From: Patiria pectinifera
Lineage: Eukaryota; Echinodermata; Asteroidea; Valvatida; Asterinidae
Direction: 5' to 3'
DNA length: 64,000 nucleotides
Assembly (NCBI GenBank): GCA_029964075.1
Contig: CM057135.1
Span: 31,175,366-31,239,365, forward strand
Every line of letters begins with the position of its first letter. Position 1 is the stretch's first letter. Positions 1 through 14,485 of the stretch are shown here, piece by piece. A program made the position numbers and the translations under genes. Under the pieces are notes generated by a model. The model did not search any database and was not told where the DNA came from. It was given only the letters and a program-made list of their open reading frames with translations.

Positions 1-3000
1 CAGCCCAGCCAATTTTCTATTTAATGTGAGTCTCTTGACATGAGCGGAACAACGCTAAATGCTTAAATAGAAATCTAGGGCTGTAGAGTCCCCTGTATAC
101 TCCTATTTTCTTTTCTTTTTTGACCTTGTGAGGATTTACATTTACTTATGCATGGAATCAACTGCTTGTAAAACATTGAGCCTTATAAGTGTTTTCCTGC
201 AGACATATGAGAATATATGGAATAAGATTTTTCTACTGAGGTTATAATTAGCTTGATTTATCTCAAGGTGCATGCACTTCATGTTTATCCAAACATGAAG
301 AGCAACATAAATAGTATGAAAAGTATACATTGTTTATAGCAAATACACCCAGGCTAAAGACGCTGCTGTAGATGCAGACATGGAGCACATTGACACTTCA
401 AAAGACTGTCATCCTTGTCAGAAATACTGCAAGGGTGAAGATTGTCTGCATGGATACGGGATGAATCTCCACGGTAACGTCATCACTTGGCAGCTATGGC
501 AACTGACAAATGGCCAACGTTTCTGCAAATATGTGTGAACAGATGTCAACGTGTCCAAGGACTAGGCAGTGAATTGTAGCAATTTGTAAAATGCACTTTG
601 CAGAATTGGCTAGAGAGGTAAGACAGGTCAGATAGATGCTGCAGGTCACAACCAATCTAGGCTACACCAGGAGGACTCCAAGGCACTTAACTTTATTTGA
701 ATAAGGTGAGAAAATGCATCAAAACGCTATCAAGTCTGCTTTGAACTCTGCCAAGTAGAACAGCGTTTAGAGATGGAGTGCTGATTTGTAATTTTCTACA
801 TTTTAAATTCTGCCAATCAATGGTCATTAAAATTTCAATACACATTACTGTCATAATAAATTGGCCTGTTCAGCGTGTATTTTTTTTCTGTGGGTGAAAC
901 AGTGTGAAGTCACATACCACAGAGATGATTGGCTGATGAGATTTATACACTACTGTGTCTAATCTCAAGAACATGTTTCCTGAAAGTCCTTAAACACATG
1001 CAGACAGTCTGATCAGGCATGTGTATTAATGCACATTTTTCACATTCAACACAATTAAGCCTTCACGTATGAGTTGACATGCAACAAAGACAGATCCTTG
1101 CTGCTGGCAATCGGTAAAAAGTGACATCAGCACGTTGTAGTGATACCCATGTGTCAAGGGACACTCTACAGTGAATGTGCATGGTAGAATGTTGCAGTCA
1201 ATGATTAAGAACATGCATGCAGGCTATTTCTATCCACTCTTCAGAGGAAGATTAGTTTTCTCCAGCAAGGGCTTCATTTAGCTCTTGATGAAGCCAGACA
1301 GGAACACGTGAGGAACTCGCTGACTGTGTTTACTCAAAATGACTGATGTGGTCTCCGCTCTGTTGGTTTAGCACGCAGCGCAGTTAAATAAGATTAAGAG
1401 AAGGACAAAAACGACAGGGACATTTTGCTTGCATAATCTTTGTTTCCCTTCTCAAAATATATGCAAGTTTACATGAAACTTGTGTCCTACTGTTTCTGTA
1501 AAAATGTTGTAGTCTGAAATTGTTGAGTCAAATTTTGAGTCAATGAATGTAATGTGCCAGCACCATCTTGATAGAACAGCTCATTAACACATTCAATCAC
1601 ACAATGATAAGCAATAGAAAATATATTATTTTCAGCAGTGTACATCAACAAAGACATAGACCCAAACAAATTGTTTTGACACAAATTTGGTTGGGAGGTA
1701 CATGTAAGTTCCATTTACAGTTTGAATCCATTATAGGGGTGTAGTTAATACCATAAAGAATGCAACCTGACAAAGTTATGAAAACTTCCATAGGCAATAA
1801 CTTAAATATAAGCATGCAAGACTGAAAGTTCAACATTCACAGGTTTCTTTCCCAGTACGCTTGCCTATATTATTGTACTTTTCGCAGCATATATTGAAGC
1901 CATCAAATAACCAAACCCAACACATTCCAAGAGATTAACCCACCATTGATCAGGATAATATCTCTTGGCCAGATTTCACAATGTAAAAGAAAAATGTCCC
2001 GCAGTGATAATATATCATAATTATGAGCTAACAACTCCCATTGTGTTCACAGTAAGCCCAAGGCAGAAGAGGGCAAAATCCTTGAAAGTTTGAAAAGCTA
2101 AACTGAAACATTTTTCTAGCTTTTGATCTTGGAATACTTTGGTAAATGTCTCCACTAATCTGGACCGAGAAAAGAGGGACTGATTGAATCCAAAGGACAG
2201 TGGCATTCTCTGAAAAAAAAGGTTTGAGTATGGGGAATAAAATGGATTCTACATGTACATTTATAATAAACTAAAAGTTCAAAGCCCTGCTAAATACATC
2301 CAACATCGGTGGAACACAGGATATCACGCTTACATCTAAAAAAACATCTGAAAGCTAGATACCGGTACATTGCCAGTTTCAATTATCAGAGATCCTCCAA
2401 ATCCAAATTTATCAATTTGGTTTGAAATTGTGTCTCAAAACTGACATTTTCAGGAGCTTTTTATAGCAGACTCTTCAGCGAAGTTTCAGTTTGTGATGGA
2501 CAAAGGCTGATGGACCATCCCACGTCGAGTTGTCATAGTAATGCTAAAGGATACTTGCAGACGGATAGAATGCATTTTTTTGGTAGTCCCATGTAACATT
2601 ATCCCTAAGCAATTTGATTTGTGAGGAGCAGTGATGTAACGTTATCTGAAATGATTTCTGTTAACGAGAGGAAGATTTTTATGGAATCGATGACATTTGG
2701 AATGGACTTGTGAAACCTTGGAAGGGAAACTGAGTGGGCAGCCAACTTGGAGGAATGATACTTTGATAATTTATTTGATAATTAAATTATTTTATTTGAT
2801 AATTAAATGGAAGAGCTTGAAGTTCTTTGCATGTTTTAAAGAAGAGTCTTTCCTAAAATTACAATGAAAATTGCCAACTACCAGTTAATTGACCACACCC
2901 CACATATCCCACACATACTGGTAGGTTGGAATGGAAACACTGCTTTTATGTTTTTAAGTTGCAGACTTTCCTTCCAACTTCATAATTGTCAGACTTTACT

Positions 3001-4060
3001 TGAGATTTGGAGACATCACTATGAATCATTCAAACATCAACACATTCAACTATCAACACATGATATGTTTCACAGACACCTGAGGTATGTGCATGTCTCA
3101 TGTCATAAACATTTATCAGCTATACGTTAACTTGTCAGTGGTAGGCTGGATGATATCAAGTGATGCTCACTCAGTGTAGACAGATCTTCCTAATAATGGA
3201 ATCAAGTCCGTGGGAACGGGGGTTGCTGTGGGTGCTCAGTACCCCCAACTTTTAGGATGGGGTTAACATCACTCCCTACTCCTGGGTAAAACTGTGTGCC
3301 AGCAAGCAGTGTTCTACTACGATGAAATTGCACCGCTATACGCTATATATTTTGCTTGCTCTTAAAATATCTCCTTCCGTTGTGTTTGTTTTTAGCGTTG
3401 CCGCTGCTACTAAGCGCGGCACTTCGAACGTTTAGCACATGCCGTAGATACCCGATACGGCAAGATACAGCATATACTGGTAGGCCTACATGTAGTTGAT
3501 GTCAGTAAAGTCAGTCACTGACACGTTCCGTGAGTCGGAGTCCCGATGTTGGTGAGCAACACTCTGATCTCTCAAAACCATTGTACTAAAAATTTGGAAA
3601 AAGAAAGGGATCAGTTAGGGCTGTTTTGTTTTTATAGAGACTTGTGAGTGAAAAAGTAAAATTCTCGAAACTTGTATGATCATCAGTGGTTTATGAAATC
3701 CCAAAGCCTTATGGTGACTCAAAAAAAATGTTAAAGCTAGAGGGCACTAGGATGTCTTTTATTTCAAGAAGTAGGAAGTTGCAAACCCCTAAAATGTGTC
3801 TCAAATACTGGGCATACTGTGAGGCACACAGCGGTGTGTGCTAAAATTCCTTTCTTGATTCCTAGATTTGGAATCAAGACTGTAATTTGTTCACTTGATA
3901 TTCACTATGGAATCCACACCTTACTGCAACTCACGCCATCCATCCACTTTAAATGGGCTACCTTACCTAATAAATAAATTTGGAACATGCATTTGGTTTT
4001 GAATTTGTTTTAACTTTTGCATAAACCCTGTTGATGAATATTAATAAGACGTACACCATC
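1..4060. other. No gene recognised
   Basis: AT-rich sequence without a convincing exon, RNA gene or transposon end. A short AT-rich direct repeat (TTATTTGATAATTAAAT twice) lies near 2768-2808. A G/C-rich patch near 3210-3260 has transposon-like composition but no paired ends were found. Confidence 0.6.
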
Positions 4061-4256
4061 GATATCACAAATTGCCCACCCCTGAGGTACCATCATGCAA
4101 ATTCTTTAATAGTATGACTTCCTTGCTTAGAATATATCAATAAAAACCTAAATATTTGATATTACTTGACAAGTTGCCCAACCCGTAGAAGGTGTCACAT
4201 GTAAATTCTTTATAAGTATGACCTCCTTGCTTAAAACGTACAAAAACATAAATTTG
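4061..4256. repeat. Diverged tandem duplication, about 97-bp unit
   Basis: Units 4061-4154 and 4158-4256 share the order GATAT..C, AGTTGCCCA or ATTGCCCA, AAATTCTTTA, AGTATGAC.TCCTTGCTTA and a trailing A-rich part. They diverge by substitutions and small indels. No coding potential is evident. Confidence 0.7.
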
Positions 4257-4715
4257 GAGAACACATAACTTACATAAGCTTTTGTCTATAAATCCTATTT
4301 CTTAAAATATTCAAAACTGGGCAACGTCCTATGAAATAGTTTTTTGCCCGATCATCCAGCGTTTCTAACTCAACAAACGCAAATCTACTACTTTATTTTT
4401 AATTCAGAACAGAAAAAACTAGGATCATGAAAATTCGGGCTTTCCAGTAAAACCATTATTGTTTATAAAAAAAATGCACCTTTTGGGTTTTAATGAGTTT
4501 CAGCATACATCACATTACAAAATGTATGTCAGGGTACAAGTTATCAGCTAAAATGATCGGTTTAGTTCATGTGTTCATCATAAAAGGAAAAAAACTTCTG
4601 AAAATACAAATTCTCCCTACAATAACTTCCGGTCCGATGACGTTATGATTCTGAAAGCTCACAAAATCCTTTGATATTGTACAAAGAATATTTAGGGGTA
4701 AAACTGTGACTATTG

Positions 4716-4974
4716 CATGGGCGTCGCGAGGGGGGGGGGCAAGGGGGGGCACTTGCCCCCCCCCCTGGAAAAGCACAAAAAAAGAAAAAAAAAGAAAAAA
4801 AAGAAAAAGAGGCGCCAAGACAAAGTGGTGTAAATTTAATGAGTTGGGGGGAGGGGCAAAATGTTCCTGCCCCCCTCTAAAACTGATAAATCGAGAATGT
4901 GTTGAGAAATACAAGCATTTTTTGGCAAACATTTTTTTTGCCCCCCTCTAGAAAAAATCCTGGCGACGCCCATG
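4716..4974. mobile_element. hAT-like non-autonomous element
   Basis: This 259-bp element has 12-bp perfect inverted ends CATGGGCGTCGC (16 bp with one mismatch) and an exact 8-bp target duplication GACTATTG at 4708-4715 and 4975-4982. Eight-base duplications and CA-initial GGGCG-type ends fit the hAT superfamily. The interior is G runs, C runs and A-rich sequence. Confidence 0.85.
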
Positions 4975-4984
4975 GACTATTGGT

Positions 4985-5110
4985 ATTTAATTCCTTAAGC
5001 GGGCCCCGGATCACACGCCGTAAGGGCTTCGCCCTCGCATTAATTGTGTCCTTCTTTAGAAATTCCAGCACCCCCTGGCAAAAGTTTGTTCCAGCAGGTT
5101 TGAATTAGCG
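4985..5110 (-). repeat. Fragment of a dispersed GC-rich repeat
   Basis: On the minus strand this stretch shares GAAGCCCTTACGGCGTG and GGGGCCCGCTTAAGG, in the same order, with 33495-33560. It directly abuts the hAT-like element at 4716-4974, which probably inserted into or beside it. Confidence 0.65.
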
Positions 5111-8100
5111 CAGATCTGCTGTGATATGGTTACAGTTCTTAGAGAGGTACCAGTAGTTTTTTACTGGGTTTAAAATTATGACTGTACATTGAATTGACAG
5201 AAAAACATTGAAAAGGGTTAACACTTGAAAAGTAGTGACAGTGGTTAGAGAGTGTTTCTACTTATGTGGCCAGGTTATATACACGTAGCTTCTTCTTTTT
5301 TGTTTGGGGGGGGGGGGGCTGAGGGGGATGTGGAGACTAACTTGGTCAAAGATTTCTGTAATGACTAATGAAGCTACTGCAGGGATAGATTGAACATCTT
5401 CATAAATTCCCAAGGTAGCGGTGCCGATGCACGTTATGTTTTTGGCCACTCTTTTCCATGGGCAAACATGATTAGTCTAGAACCAAGCGTATACTATGAA
5501 CATGTACTTTTATTTTAAGCTGATCCCAATTCTTCTGCCTCTATTCTCCAAATCGCTGAGCAAGAGCACACCCAAAGTACATGTCCCGGTATGTTTGTCC
5601 ACGCATTCACCTATCATGTACTTCACATGAGAGTACAGTCACAGCATTTCAATCAATGAAATCAGGCAGAATTCTGGTTCAATCGGATCCTCAAGGCCAA
5701 CCATTTCTGCCATGGAATCTTTGCCTTTTTTTCTGCTCTGGTTGTGTTTTCATATTACTTCTCCCTGAACTCACTCAGTGATATTCAAAAGGTGTGTGTA
5801 CTCAGCCAGCCTGTGTTATTATGATATCCATGTCTGTAAACAAGCCCATGGGAAACGTGAACCCTGGGGTTGATTTCGTCGTCGGTGTTGGACTTGTATA
5901 ATACTGGACAAAGGGAATCAATTTCAGAGAAAGAAAAGTACACAAACAAACTGAAACCCTGGTCACATTGTTCATTTCAAGCAGTAGGCCTACTCATAAG
6001 GAATGCAAATATATTGAAATTGAAAGGTAAATATGGTGGGAATCCACCTACATTACAAAATTCTGAGAATTGTGATTACACAAGAAATAACTCAGTGATA
6101 CATTATCTCTTAATATTCCTTTAAGATCTGTACAGCGTTCTATTCCCAAAATTCCTGTTAAACGCTAAAATAACCTACGGTAATTTTAATTTAGCTACAT
6201 GCACCTGCGCGCATGCAAAAACCGGACATTGCATTCATTTAGGAGGTTTACAATAAATCCTCCATGCTAACATTACAACTACATGTCGAAGGTAAGCTGT
6301 CACTTTGGGCCCTACTCGTTTCTATGTTAATAATTGATCTTAATTGCACCAGAATCAATAAACAAAGCATTTAGCTGTATAATGGCCACCCTTTTTAATG
6401 ACCCTTCCCTGTGCATGCTATACAGCAAGTTGTTTTCTGCAGTACTCGACATAGCTTAGAAGGCCTTTTGCTCTTCACAACGGGGTGCAAAAGCTGGAAT
6501 TTGTTGCCACTCAGGATGACAATGTCAATCTTTTACTAGGATAACAAACATCTTAAGATGGTACAATGGAGTCTATATCAGAGCAAGGTTGGGCTTAGCA
6601 ACATGATGCATCATGCCAACCAATTCAGTCAAAGTAGAAAAAATGGTACAGTGCTAAATATTTGACGGTGAACAAAGTGGGAAGATGCCCTGCTGTGAAA
6701 CAACACAATTAAAGGCAGAGGATGAGACCGGATTTGGAGACGTGAGGATACAAATAATCCCTCGCTTCTTTACTTGCAAGAGAGACTTTAGAAGTCTAAA
6801 CCTTGCTGCAAGAATGATGCCAGAGAGTGGGACGATTCGAGATGGTTAGATCCTCAAATAAAACACTTGAGAGCAAGGTGATAATTGAATCACTGAGCAA
6901 AGAGAGAAAAAATACCGAGTGGTGTCTTGGAGTAGATGGCAAATATTTGAGGAGAGTAATAACGTGTGAAGACGATCGGATGCGAACACAGGAGGGAAAA
7001 CTGACAATGACAAAATACCTGCTAGACCAGGTAACGTTAGAGAAAGAAAAAGGAATAACAACAATACTTGGCATATGGCAGGCAAGGAAATCTAGAATAA
7101 AAGTGAATTCTGGCATCCTGTCAATTTGTCTTCTCAAGACTGAACTGAACAATGGAAACAGAGTAACCAATTGGACAATGAGAATAGGTTTCTGGGAAAA
7201 AGACAATCACAAACAAACAATAACTATACCGAGTTTGTTTATTTCTATCACACACTGTTTGCGAGGAACACAGCTTGTGTAACCATAGAGCAAGGAACTC
7301 ACAGATGAACACAAACACTTTCAGAATAGTGGATGAATTGTTAATTAATGACATTTTTTACATTGAAAGACAATATTCAGGAACGTACATATATATGACA
7401 CATTTTATGTAAGGACTACAAATTTATCTTACAAATATTCCCAGTGGTTTACCGAGGTACTGTATCGCCAGAGCCATGAACATACTTCACACTCAGTGAG
7501 TGTCTCATCCGTGCTCGGTCATATCAACACTCTGCTCAAGCACGCCCCCACAGGCAAGAAGGAAGATTTCCAGACAATTTTCTGAGAAGAATCTACCAAC
7601 ACAATAACATCAACGATGCCTGCAGTTACAAATTGCAATTAGATTTCTATTTATCATGAGGGCACACTGAGAGCACACTGAAATAGATCAATTTAATAAT
7701 ATCCTTCCAGAAAAACCTTATACTGCGAGTATCTCCGTATGCAAATTAAAAAAAGGAAAGAAAAACAACATCCTATCCTGAGGATTGAATACGACGTGAC
7801 TGCAATGGAATCTGATGTAAATTTTAACCTTTCTGTTGAGGAAACTCTATCGTCTCAGCCTTGAAATATTTTAGCAGAAATACATGCGTATGTTCAAATT
7901 ATCCTAGCTGACTTTATTTTCTGTTGGCAATTTACATGTATGTGTTTAGGACTACCACACATACCGGTACATCATCCCTAGAAAGAAACCATTCATTCAT
8001 TTCTTTCGACAGATTGCAAATTTCTTTATGATATCCAATTGTTTCCATTGATATCTTAATTTTTTGTAATCACGTCATGATTTTATTTCCAGCTATTTAC

Positions 8101-8244
8101 AAAAGAAATCTGTGATGTCTTAATCGAAAATGTCCAAGTCATAAAATATTAAAATTACCATGCCATAAAAATACCCAATGCCATGAAGGAATTTCATGAT
8201 TATCATGTCCTTTACTCATTACCACAAACTGGATTTCATGTAAG
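5111..8244. other. No gene recognised
   Basis: Non-coding. A run of 13 G lies near 5306-5320. The open frames overlapping on both strands around 6800-7280 have no codon bias, splice context or recognisable product and are treated as chance. Confidence 0.55.
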
Positions 8245-8246
8245 TA

Positions 8247-8945
8247 CAGGGCGAGTCAAAAAGAAAGTGACCTGGAGTATTTTTTTTCTATAAACGCAAT
8301 CAAATTTGACACACCAATGAAGAATGTCTTAAAAGCGCACGTTTTTCCACTCATCTGAAAAAAAGGAAAAAGAATTAGGCCTACTGAAATTGATCCATGC
8401 TATAATTATGCATGACTAAAAGAACCCATTTTTATAGCTGTCCATGGAGTGCCATTGGTATTGAACTGAGTGAGAATCACAGATTATGTAGGAATTCAAA
8501 TGCAAATGATATTTTTAATCATTTGAGTAAAACTGATTTGAGTAAAAACATTGATTTTACCGTCAGATTTTGCCTTTTGAATATGAGGAACAATTCAACT
8601 CTTTTTTTTTCTGAAATGTTGATGGTGATTTTTGTCTGTTTTCCTTTGCAAGTTTTCGTTTATTCATGGAGGTCGTAAAATGTCCATGTTTCATTGTGTA
8701 TTTAATGGGTATTCATCATTTGTTTGAACAGTGAATGATCAGTGGTGGACGGCTGATTTTGTGATCTTTTCATTAAAATAGACATAACTTAGGAACAGAG
8801 TATGCAAATTACGTGAAATTTTCACAGTTACTATCCAATAACTTGTTCTTTATCCGTACCGGTATGTAATTTATATGAAACGGAGTGAGCCACATATATA
8901 TATATTTTTTCTCTTACGGTCACTTTCTTTTTTAGACTCACCCTG
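8247..8945. mobile_element. TA-flanked DNA transposon remnant (Tc1/mariner-like)
   Basis: This 699-bp element has inverted ends of about 27 bp: CAGGGCGAGTC followed by an A-rich stretch and GAAAGTGACC on the left, and the complement of CAGGGTGAGTC...GAAAGTGACC on the right. TA lies on both sides (8245-8246 and 8946-8947). Ends and TA duplication fit Tc1/mariner-type elements. An 88-codon open frame inside (8412-8678, +) is not recognisable as transposase, so the element looks non-autonomous. Confidence 0.78.
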
Positions 8946-8947
8946 TA

Positions 8948-11900
8948 GAGAACGCACCACATGAGAATAAATGTGAATTCCACTCCCTGTCTATTGATTG
9001 AGATCCTGCAATGCTATCACTCAATAGCTTACAGTCATCACGTTAGCATTTTCACTGCCACAAGCATCAACCAACTTGCTAAAGGGCTGTCATCATTTTA
9101 AGAGAGAGAAAACAGAGTCGTGAAAACTGACCGGTCAGAGTCGTTAATGATTAAAACGGTGTCGTTAGAAACTGACACTGTGTCAACTTGGGTAACATGC
9201 TTGTAATTACAGCTCGCCTTGTCTCAACATGTGGTGGACCCAAGCCTCTAACGAAGCCTGTATATAACTGCCTGCCATATTAACAGAATCAGATCAATTT
9301 CATTGGCAGAGCGCCTAAGCTGTTTTCCTTGCAAATAAGGACCCCAGTCGGTTTATGAATTGCATTTTTCAGGTGACACTTAGTAGGACGGAAACGTGCG
9401 TGGGCGTCATAATTGTGGGTGTGTGCTTGCGTACGTGTTTTGAGGTCAAAATATTGGTATTTAAAATTAGAACTTAGCACCGAAAGTAAAAAAAAGAAGA
9501 GAATTTATAGAAATTAAAAACTAAATCATATAAAAATGTGAAATTGAATTTAACTCTTCTTATAAGAATGCCACTACACAGCAGAACAAAGTCTTTATGT
9601 TTTGTGCCTACCTTTAAGGTATCCTGCAACCCCCCCCCCAACACCATGGAAATAAAATCCCTGTTACGCCTTGTTTCCTTCATAAATGTACAGAGCATTC
9701 CAAACTGTTCCTGAGAGTCACGGACGATGTGGAACAAGAGAGGAAAGTGAAACAGAGAGAAAATATAGAAACAAACAAGCGGCAAAACAACATGTCATTT
9801 GCCATCCAGACAGTGATTGATAAATAGCTCTCTTTGCCAATCTGCTTGGGATCTTTAGAAACACTCCAATTTAGAGGGCAGAAATGGACGGAGATTCCAC
9901 TTCAACCGTAGCGTTGGCACGCCGGGGGAGTAGGAAGGCTAAAGGACCTTGATTAAAAATCCACTTCTCTGTACCTCGAAAAAAACATGACGATGATCGT
10001 GTACTAATAAGATGAAACTAAACGATTGGAGTACTAGCATGCTGAACAGTAAATAATTAATCAAATAAAAATCTCGGTTGTGGAGTGTTTTAGTGTGTGA
10101 TGAAATAATATTCGTTTTGCGTTTTCTTTTGGCTCGCTTAATAACAAAGCAATTTCCATAAATTTCTGATGAATGGCAGAAATGAAATCATTTTATTTAG
10201 TGAACATGTAAGATAAGTGTACAGTCACATGTAATAATGGCAACTGACATTTGTTTCTTTCTGTGTCAAATTGAAGCTAAACTTGCTTGCTATTGCTTCA
10301 TGAGTCTGATAAAAACAAAATATCATGATAATCTTAATTGCATTATTTTCTCTTTGATTTCATCTTCTTTATTCATTTCTTATGCACAATGGAGACTGGA
10401 GTTGTTTACACAGTCACAGGCAATCCACAAAGAACCTGTGTTATAAATACATTAAAGCCAGACTGATTCCATCTTCTTTTGTCTGAAATTAACCCACGTA
10501 CGTTATTCAGCATTCGTCTTATTCAATTCCCGACTAATGAAACTTAAGCCATCCAGGGTATAAAAAGTGCTACATTGTGTTTATCTTTCCAGCAACTTCA
10601 AACATGAAGGAAGAAGATAATTTTGGAAAAGGCTTCTAAGATAACATGGATTGCTGGTCTCCACGGTACTCAAGAGCAAAACTTAACACCTCCTTGACGA
10701 GACAATGAACCTGTACTGGTGCCGTTAAGGGAACCGGTGAATGGTGGGAGCCAGGGAAGCACGTGTGAACACCCTTTGCATGACACTGCCAGGGGAGTTT
10801 CAGGGGGAAAACCAGGCCTTTTTACTTTTATACACTTTGCTTTTTTTTCTTTCTTCTTTTTTTATCTAGATGTGTGAAGTGATCAGCATAAGTGCTTTAG
10901 AAGTTGCATTGGCGCTTGTGGGACAACAACTGAGGCGCGATGGGTGATGCGGTTAATACTGGATAGCTCCGACGGGATTACAAGACTTGTGAAAACGGGG
11001 TAATATCCAAAATGTACACAACACGAGGATCGAGGATAGTCACGGGCTAACCAAAGTAGTTTACATTTATTTTCTAAAATGTTCACATCATATGGATCGA
11101 GGATAGTCACAGGCTTACCAGCTTAGTTTCAATTATTTTCAAAAAATTTCAGATTATAAGCTTTTTCCCCCGGTATTATTAATTTGGCTTTTAGGGAAAA
11201 ACTAATGCAGTGACAGCTGATCCATTCTCACCAAATTCATCCCAAAAAGGTTGAATTGACCATTTATGCAGTCAAGAAATTGAGTCACAATCTCTTCATT
11301 GGTTTAGCCTTCCATTCAAATTATCACAGAGGATAAGTCAATCCATGTATTTCAGCATTTAGTCCCGTTTTGTGGTTATACATGAAATACCGTCATCTGT
11401 TTTCAGTATTTGTGTTTACAAGTTATTTTCCGGACAAGGTATTTTGAGGTCAACGAGCGTTTAATCCATTAATTAGGAGGATGGTGACTTGATTCTGACC
11501 TCCAAGGTGTCATCATTGGAGGAATTTGTGATCTAGGAAATTGGAGGGCAAACCAGAACGCCTTCATTAGTGACAGATGCCATTTCTTAGAGGTACACAG
11601 ACATGTTTAGATAGCAAGTAGGTCATGGTCTTAAAGATATGCTGTGGAAAGGACGTGGTTCCTCTGCTCAATTCTAAATGTACATCTTCAAATATACATG
11701 CTGGATACATAGAAATTATATTTCAAAGCTGATACATGTTCTTATATTATTTATCTTATATTATTTCCCTTTTTAAACCAATTTCTGCTGAATCAGACAC
11801 AAAACAAAATTCAAATGATTTAGAAATTGGATTTGCCAGTTGAAGACTTCATCTTTCTTTGGCTCTTTGGTTTTCTTGAAAATACATCTTTATATCCTAA

Positions 11901-14485
11901 TGTACTGTTATCTGTGTTAATGATTAAGATTTTGTTACACTTGAGTACTACTATTAAAATTATGCTAACAGAAACAGTCAGTGTTAATCCATCAATGCGT
12001 TGATAAATAGAAGACTGAATACCCTTCAGTCACTTCCATCCTCAAATGAGATTCTGAGATTGTTTGCTGTATTGCTGTATCTGCGACGGCCCATCCTTCA
12101 TAAGTCTGGTGTCTCCTAATGATACAAACAGAGCTGTAACCATATCTTATCTTCTGATATATGATCCTGATTTTTTTTCTCTAATTCTTTTCCTTTTTTG
12201 GCGACGCTGTGTTGAATTAAGGAAGGCATCTGCATAGAATCTGAAATGGCTGGTCTCTGGAGAAGGGATTGGGGCGTGATTGGATGCGTAATTGTTCAGT
12301 GAAATGCTGCCGGTCTGACGTGCAGAAGCACGACAGGAAGATGTTACCGACTAAATTGAAATTTGGCACCGGGGTTTTAGTGCATCGAGTCCGCTTGAAT
12401 GGATGCTGTGCTAAACCAAGAGATTGGTAAACCACTTTGGGATAAACAAGGATGGCACTGATACATGTACATGTACATGCGCACAAATTCCATACCTTGT
12501 TGACACATGTTTCACACAATCTGTTAATATTAGGGCTAATGACAAAATAGTGTTAGAAATATTGTTATTTAGCCTAAATTTAGGCTCTTAAACAATGTGT
12601 TCTATTATCAAAATATCACTTACAGTTTTGTGTATTACCATACATACAAGCAAATTTTTGATGTAAATATTTGAACTACATGTACATGTAGTGAAGAAAC
12701 TTAAATGAAAACGCTGAAGGCAGCCAAAACGTCCTTGAATTAAACACACATAAAACACTGGTTCTTTAACTTGTCTACATTAGATACTCCTTTCTTCAGC
12801 TGCATTTCTCAATTGCAGCTGTCATCTGCAGATTGTGACACCCTTGAAGATGACAAAATCCCTCTGCCTGACAGGGTCAAGGTAGTCACACATCCAGTAA
12901 GCTGATTGTATCCTCCTTGCCTCCTCCTCAGAGCTGCAGTTCCAAGAAGATTTATCGCACCATCTCAATCTAGGCAGTATTTTAAAATAAGTCCACCTTC
13001 TCCAGTATACATGTACAAAATACGTACATGTAGCGTTTCTATTACCCAACCAGCAATAAAAAGACCCGTTACCAATTAAAAAGTCTAATCAGACAAAATT
13101 GATTGAGATTGATTACATTTTCTGGATTTCCTTGTTTATCAAATCATACAAACTCTAAGCAGGACGACTTCACATCAATACTGAAATGATGGTTGAGTTA
13201 AAGCAAATGGGTTGCAATGCAGACTTTCAAATTGCAATTTAATTCATCAATTGGTATTCATTGGAACAGTTGCAACGTTACCCCAGAGGATATCTACAAA
13301 GCATGTCAGAACAAGTTTAGATATCTGCAGAATTGTAGATGTCATAACCCGGCACCTTCACCGTTATCACCTTAATCTTACTCCAGAGACATATTTTATT
13401 TGATGGACTGCCGACTGATAGAAAAGAGGATAATAAATAAGAAAAGTCCATGAATTATAAAGAGTTCTAGTGGCCGACCTCAAGCTTTGAAGGGAACTGG
13501 ATGGAGATATGGGGAGGAATCACGCAGGCAGAATATTAACCTAGTTTCTTGGGGAGAAAATTGAGCAGAGAAACTTGGCAAGGATATAAGGAAAATAACG
13601 GCCAAGACAGCGACATAGAAATAAACAGCGACATATAAACCCCACCAATTAATTGTACTTTAATTCAATTGAACTTTATGTCCCCTTTTTCCCTTGAGGT
13701 TCTCTTTACCAATCCGTCTCCAGATGTGTCTGATATTCCTAAAAATATGTTTCCTGTTTAACACCAAGGACTCCTGTACTGTTTGACCTTATTACATTTA
13801 TAATTCCAACGTTTGCTTCAATTCTATATTTACATGTATTCCTGACAAATTTAACCGATATTTCTTCAATTCCCAATCTGCAATGAATCAAATTCAATTT
13901 AATTGCAGCATGCTACACCCCCCCCCTTCCTTCTTCTTGCCCCATATAATCTACAATCTATATTCCAGGCCATGCTAGGCTTACGGTCTACATCATGTAA
14001 ATCTATTTCAATCTTGTAATTTAATTCCATGGTTCTGTCGGCGCAAAATCTTCACATTTATCACTCTGTCTCGAGATCTAAAATGTGGCCATGTGTCCGG
14101 ACCTTCATGAATGCTATTTACATAGTATACAATTTTTAACTGTGTGCAAGCATCACATTAGACGTATGGACTTCCGAACAAAAGATGTCGAACCAGTTTT
14201 ACGATGTGTGGACTTGCCCGTGTCCTCTCTCGAAAACAGGTTTAGAGGCATTTTTGGGTTAGGTTTATCCGTCGAAATGAAGAGAAACACTAAAGGGTAT
14301 CATAGTAAAAAGAATTGGGTTGAAAGAGTTTTCACAGTGTGAGTAAAACAATTTTTTCACAGGTTTGAACTAAATGAAAACAAAGGAACGTCCACACTAG
14401 GTATGTCACGTAAATTGTGTGTGTTTTGTGTGCATTCTCTTCCAAGTATTTGTAAGGGAATAAAAGTGTGCTTGGCCAGTTTTAA
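8948..14485. other. No gene recognised apart from a small tandem duplication
   Basis: Non-coding sequence with a C run at 9630-9640, TACATG repeats near 12463 and 12675, and a C run near 13918. A minus-strand stretch around 12850-12950 has an acceptor-like start and a plausible translation but no donor. Confidence 0.55.
11011..11145. repeat. Tandem duplication, 67-bp period
   Basis: GGATCGAGGATAGTCAC recurs at 11027 and 11094, each followed by a GGCT.ACCA-like stretch and a T-rich tail (TTATTTTC). Confidence 0.7.

Noticed and set aside
4567-5108. Glycine/proline-rich open frames on both strands
   Set aside because: They are translations of the G and C runs of the hAT-like element.
6796-7282. 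Overlapping long open frames on both strands (136 and 151 codons)
   Set aside because: No recognisable product, no splice context, and openness on both strands points to composition rather than coding.
12822-13049. Minus-strand stretch with an acceptor-like CTGCAG and translation EEEARRIQSAYWMCDYLDP
   Set aside because: It looks partly coding, but no donor follows before the stop codon and no neighbouring exon joins it.
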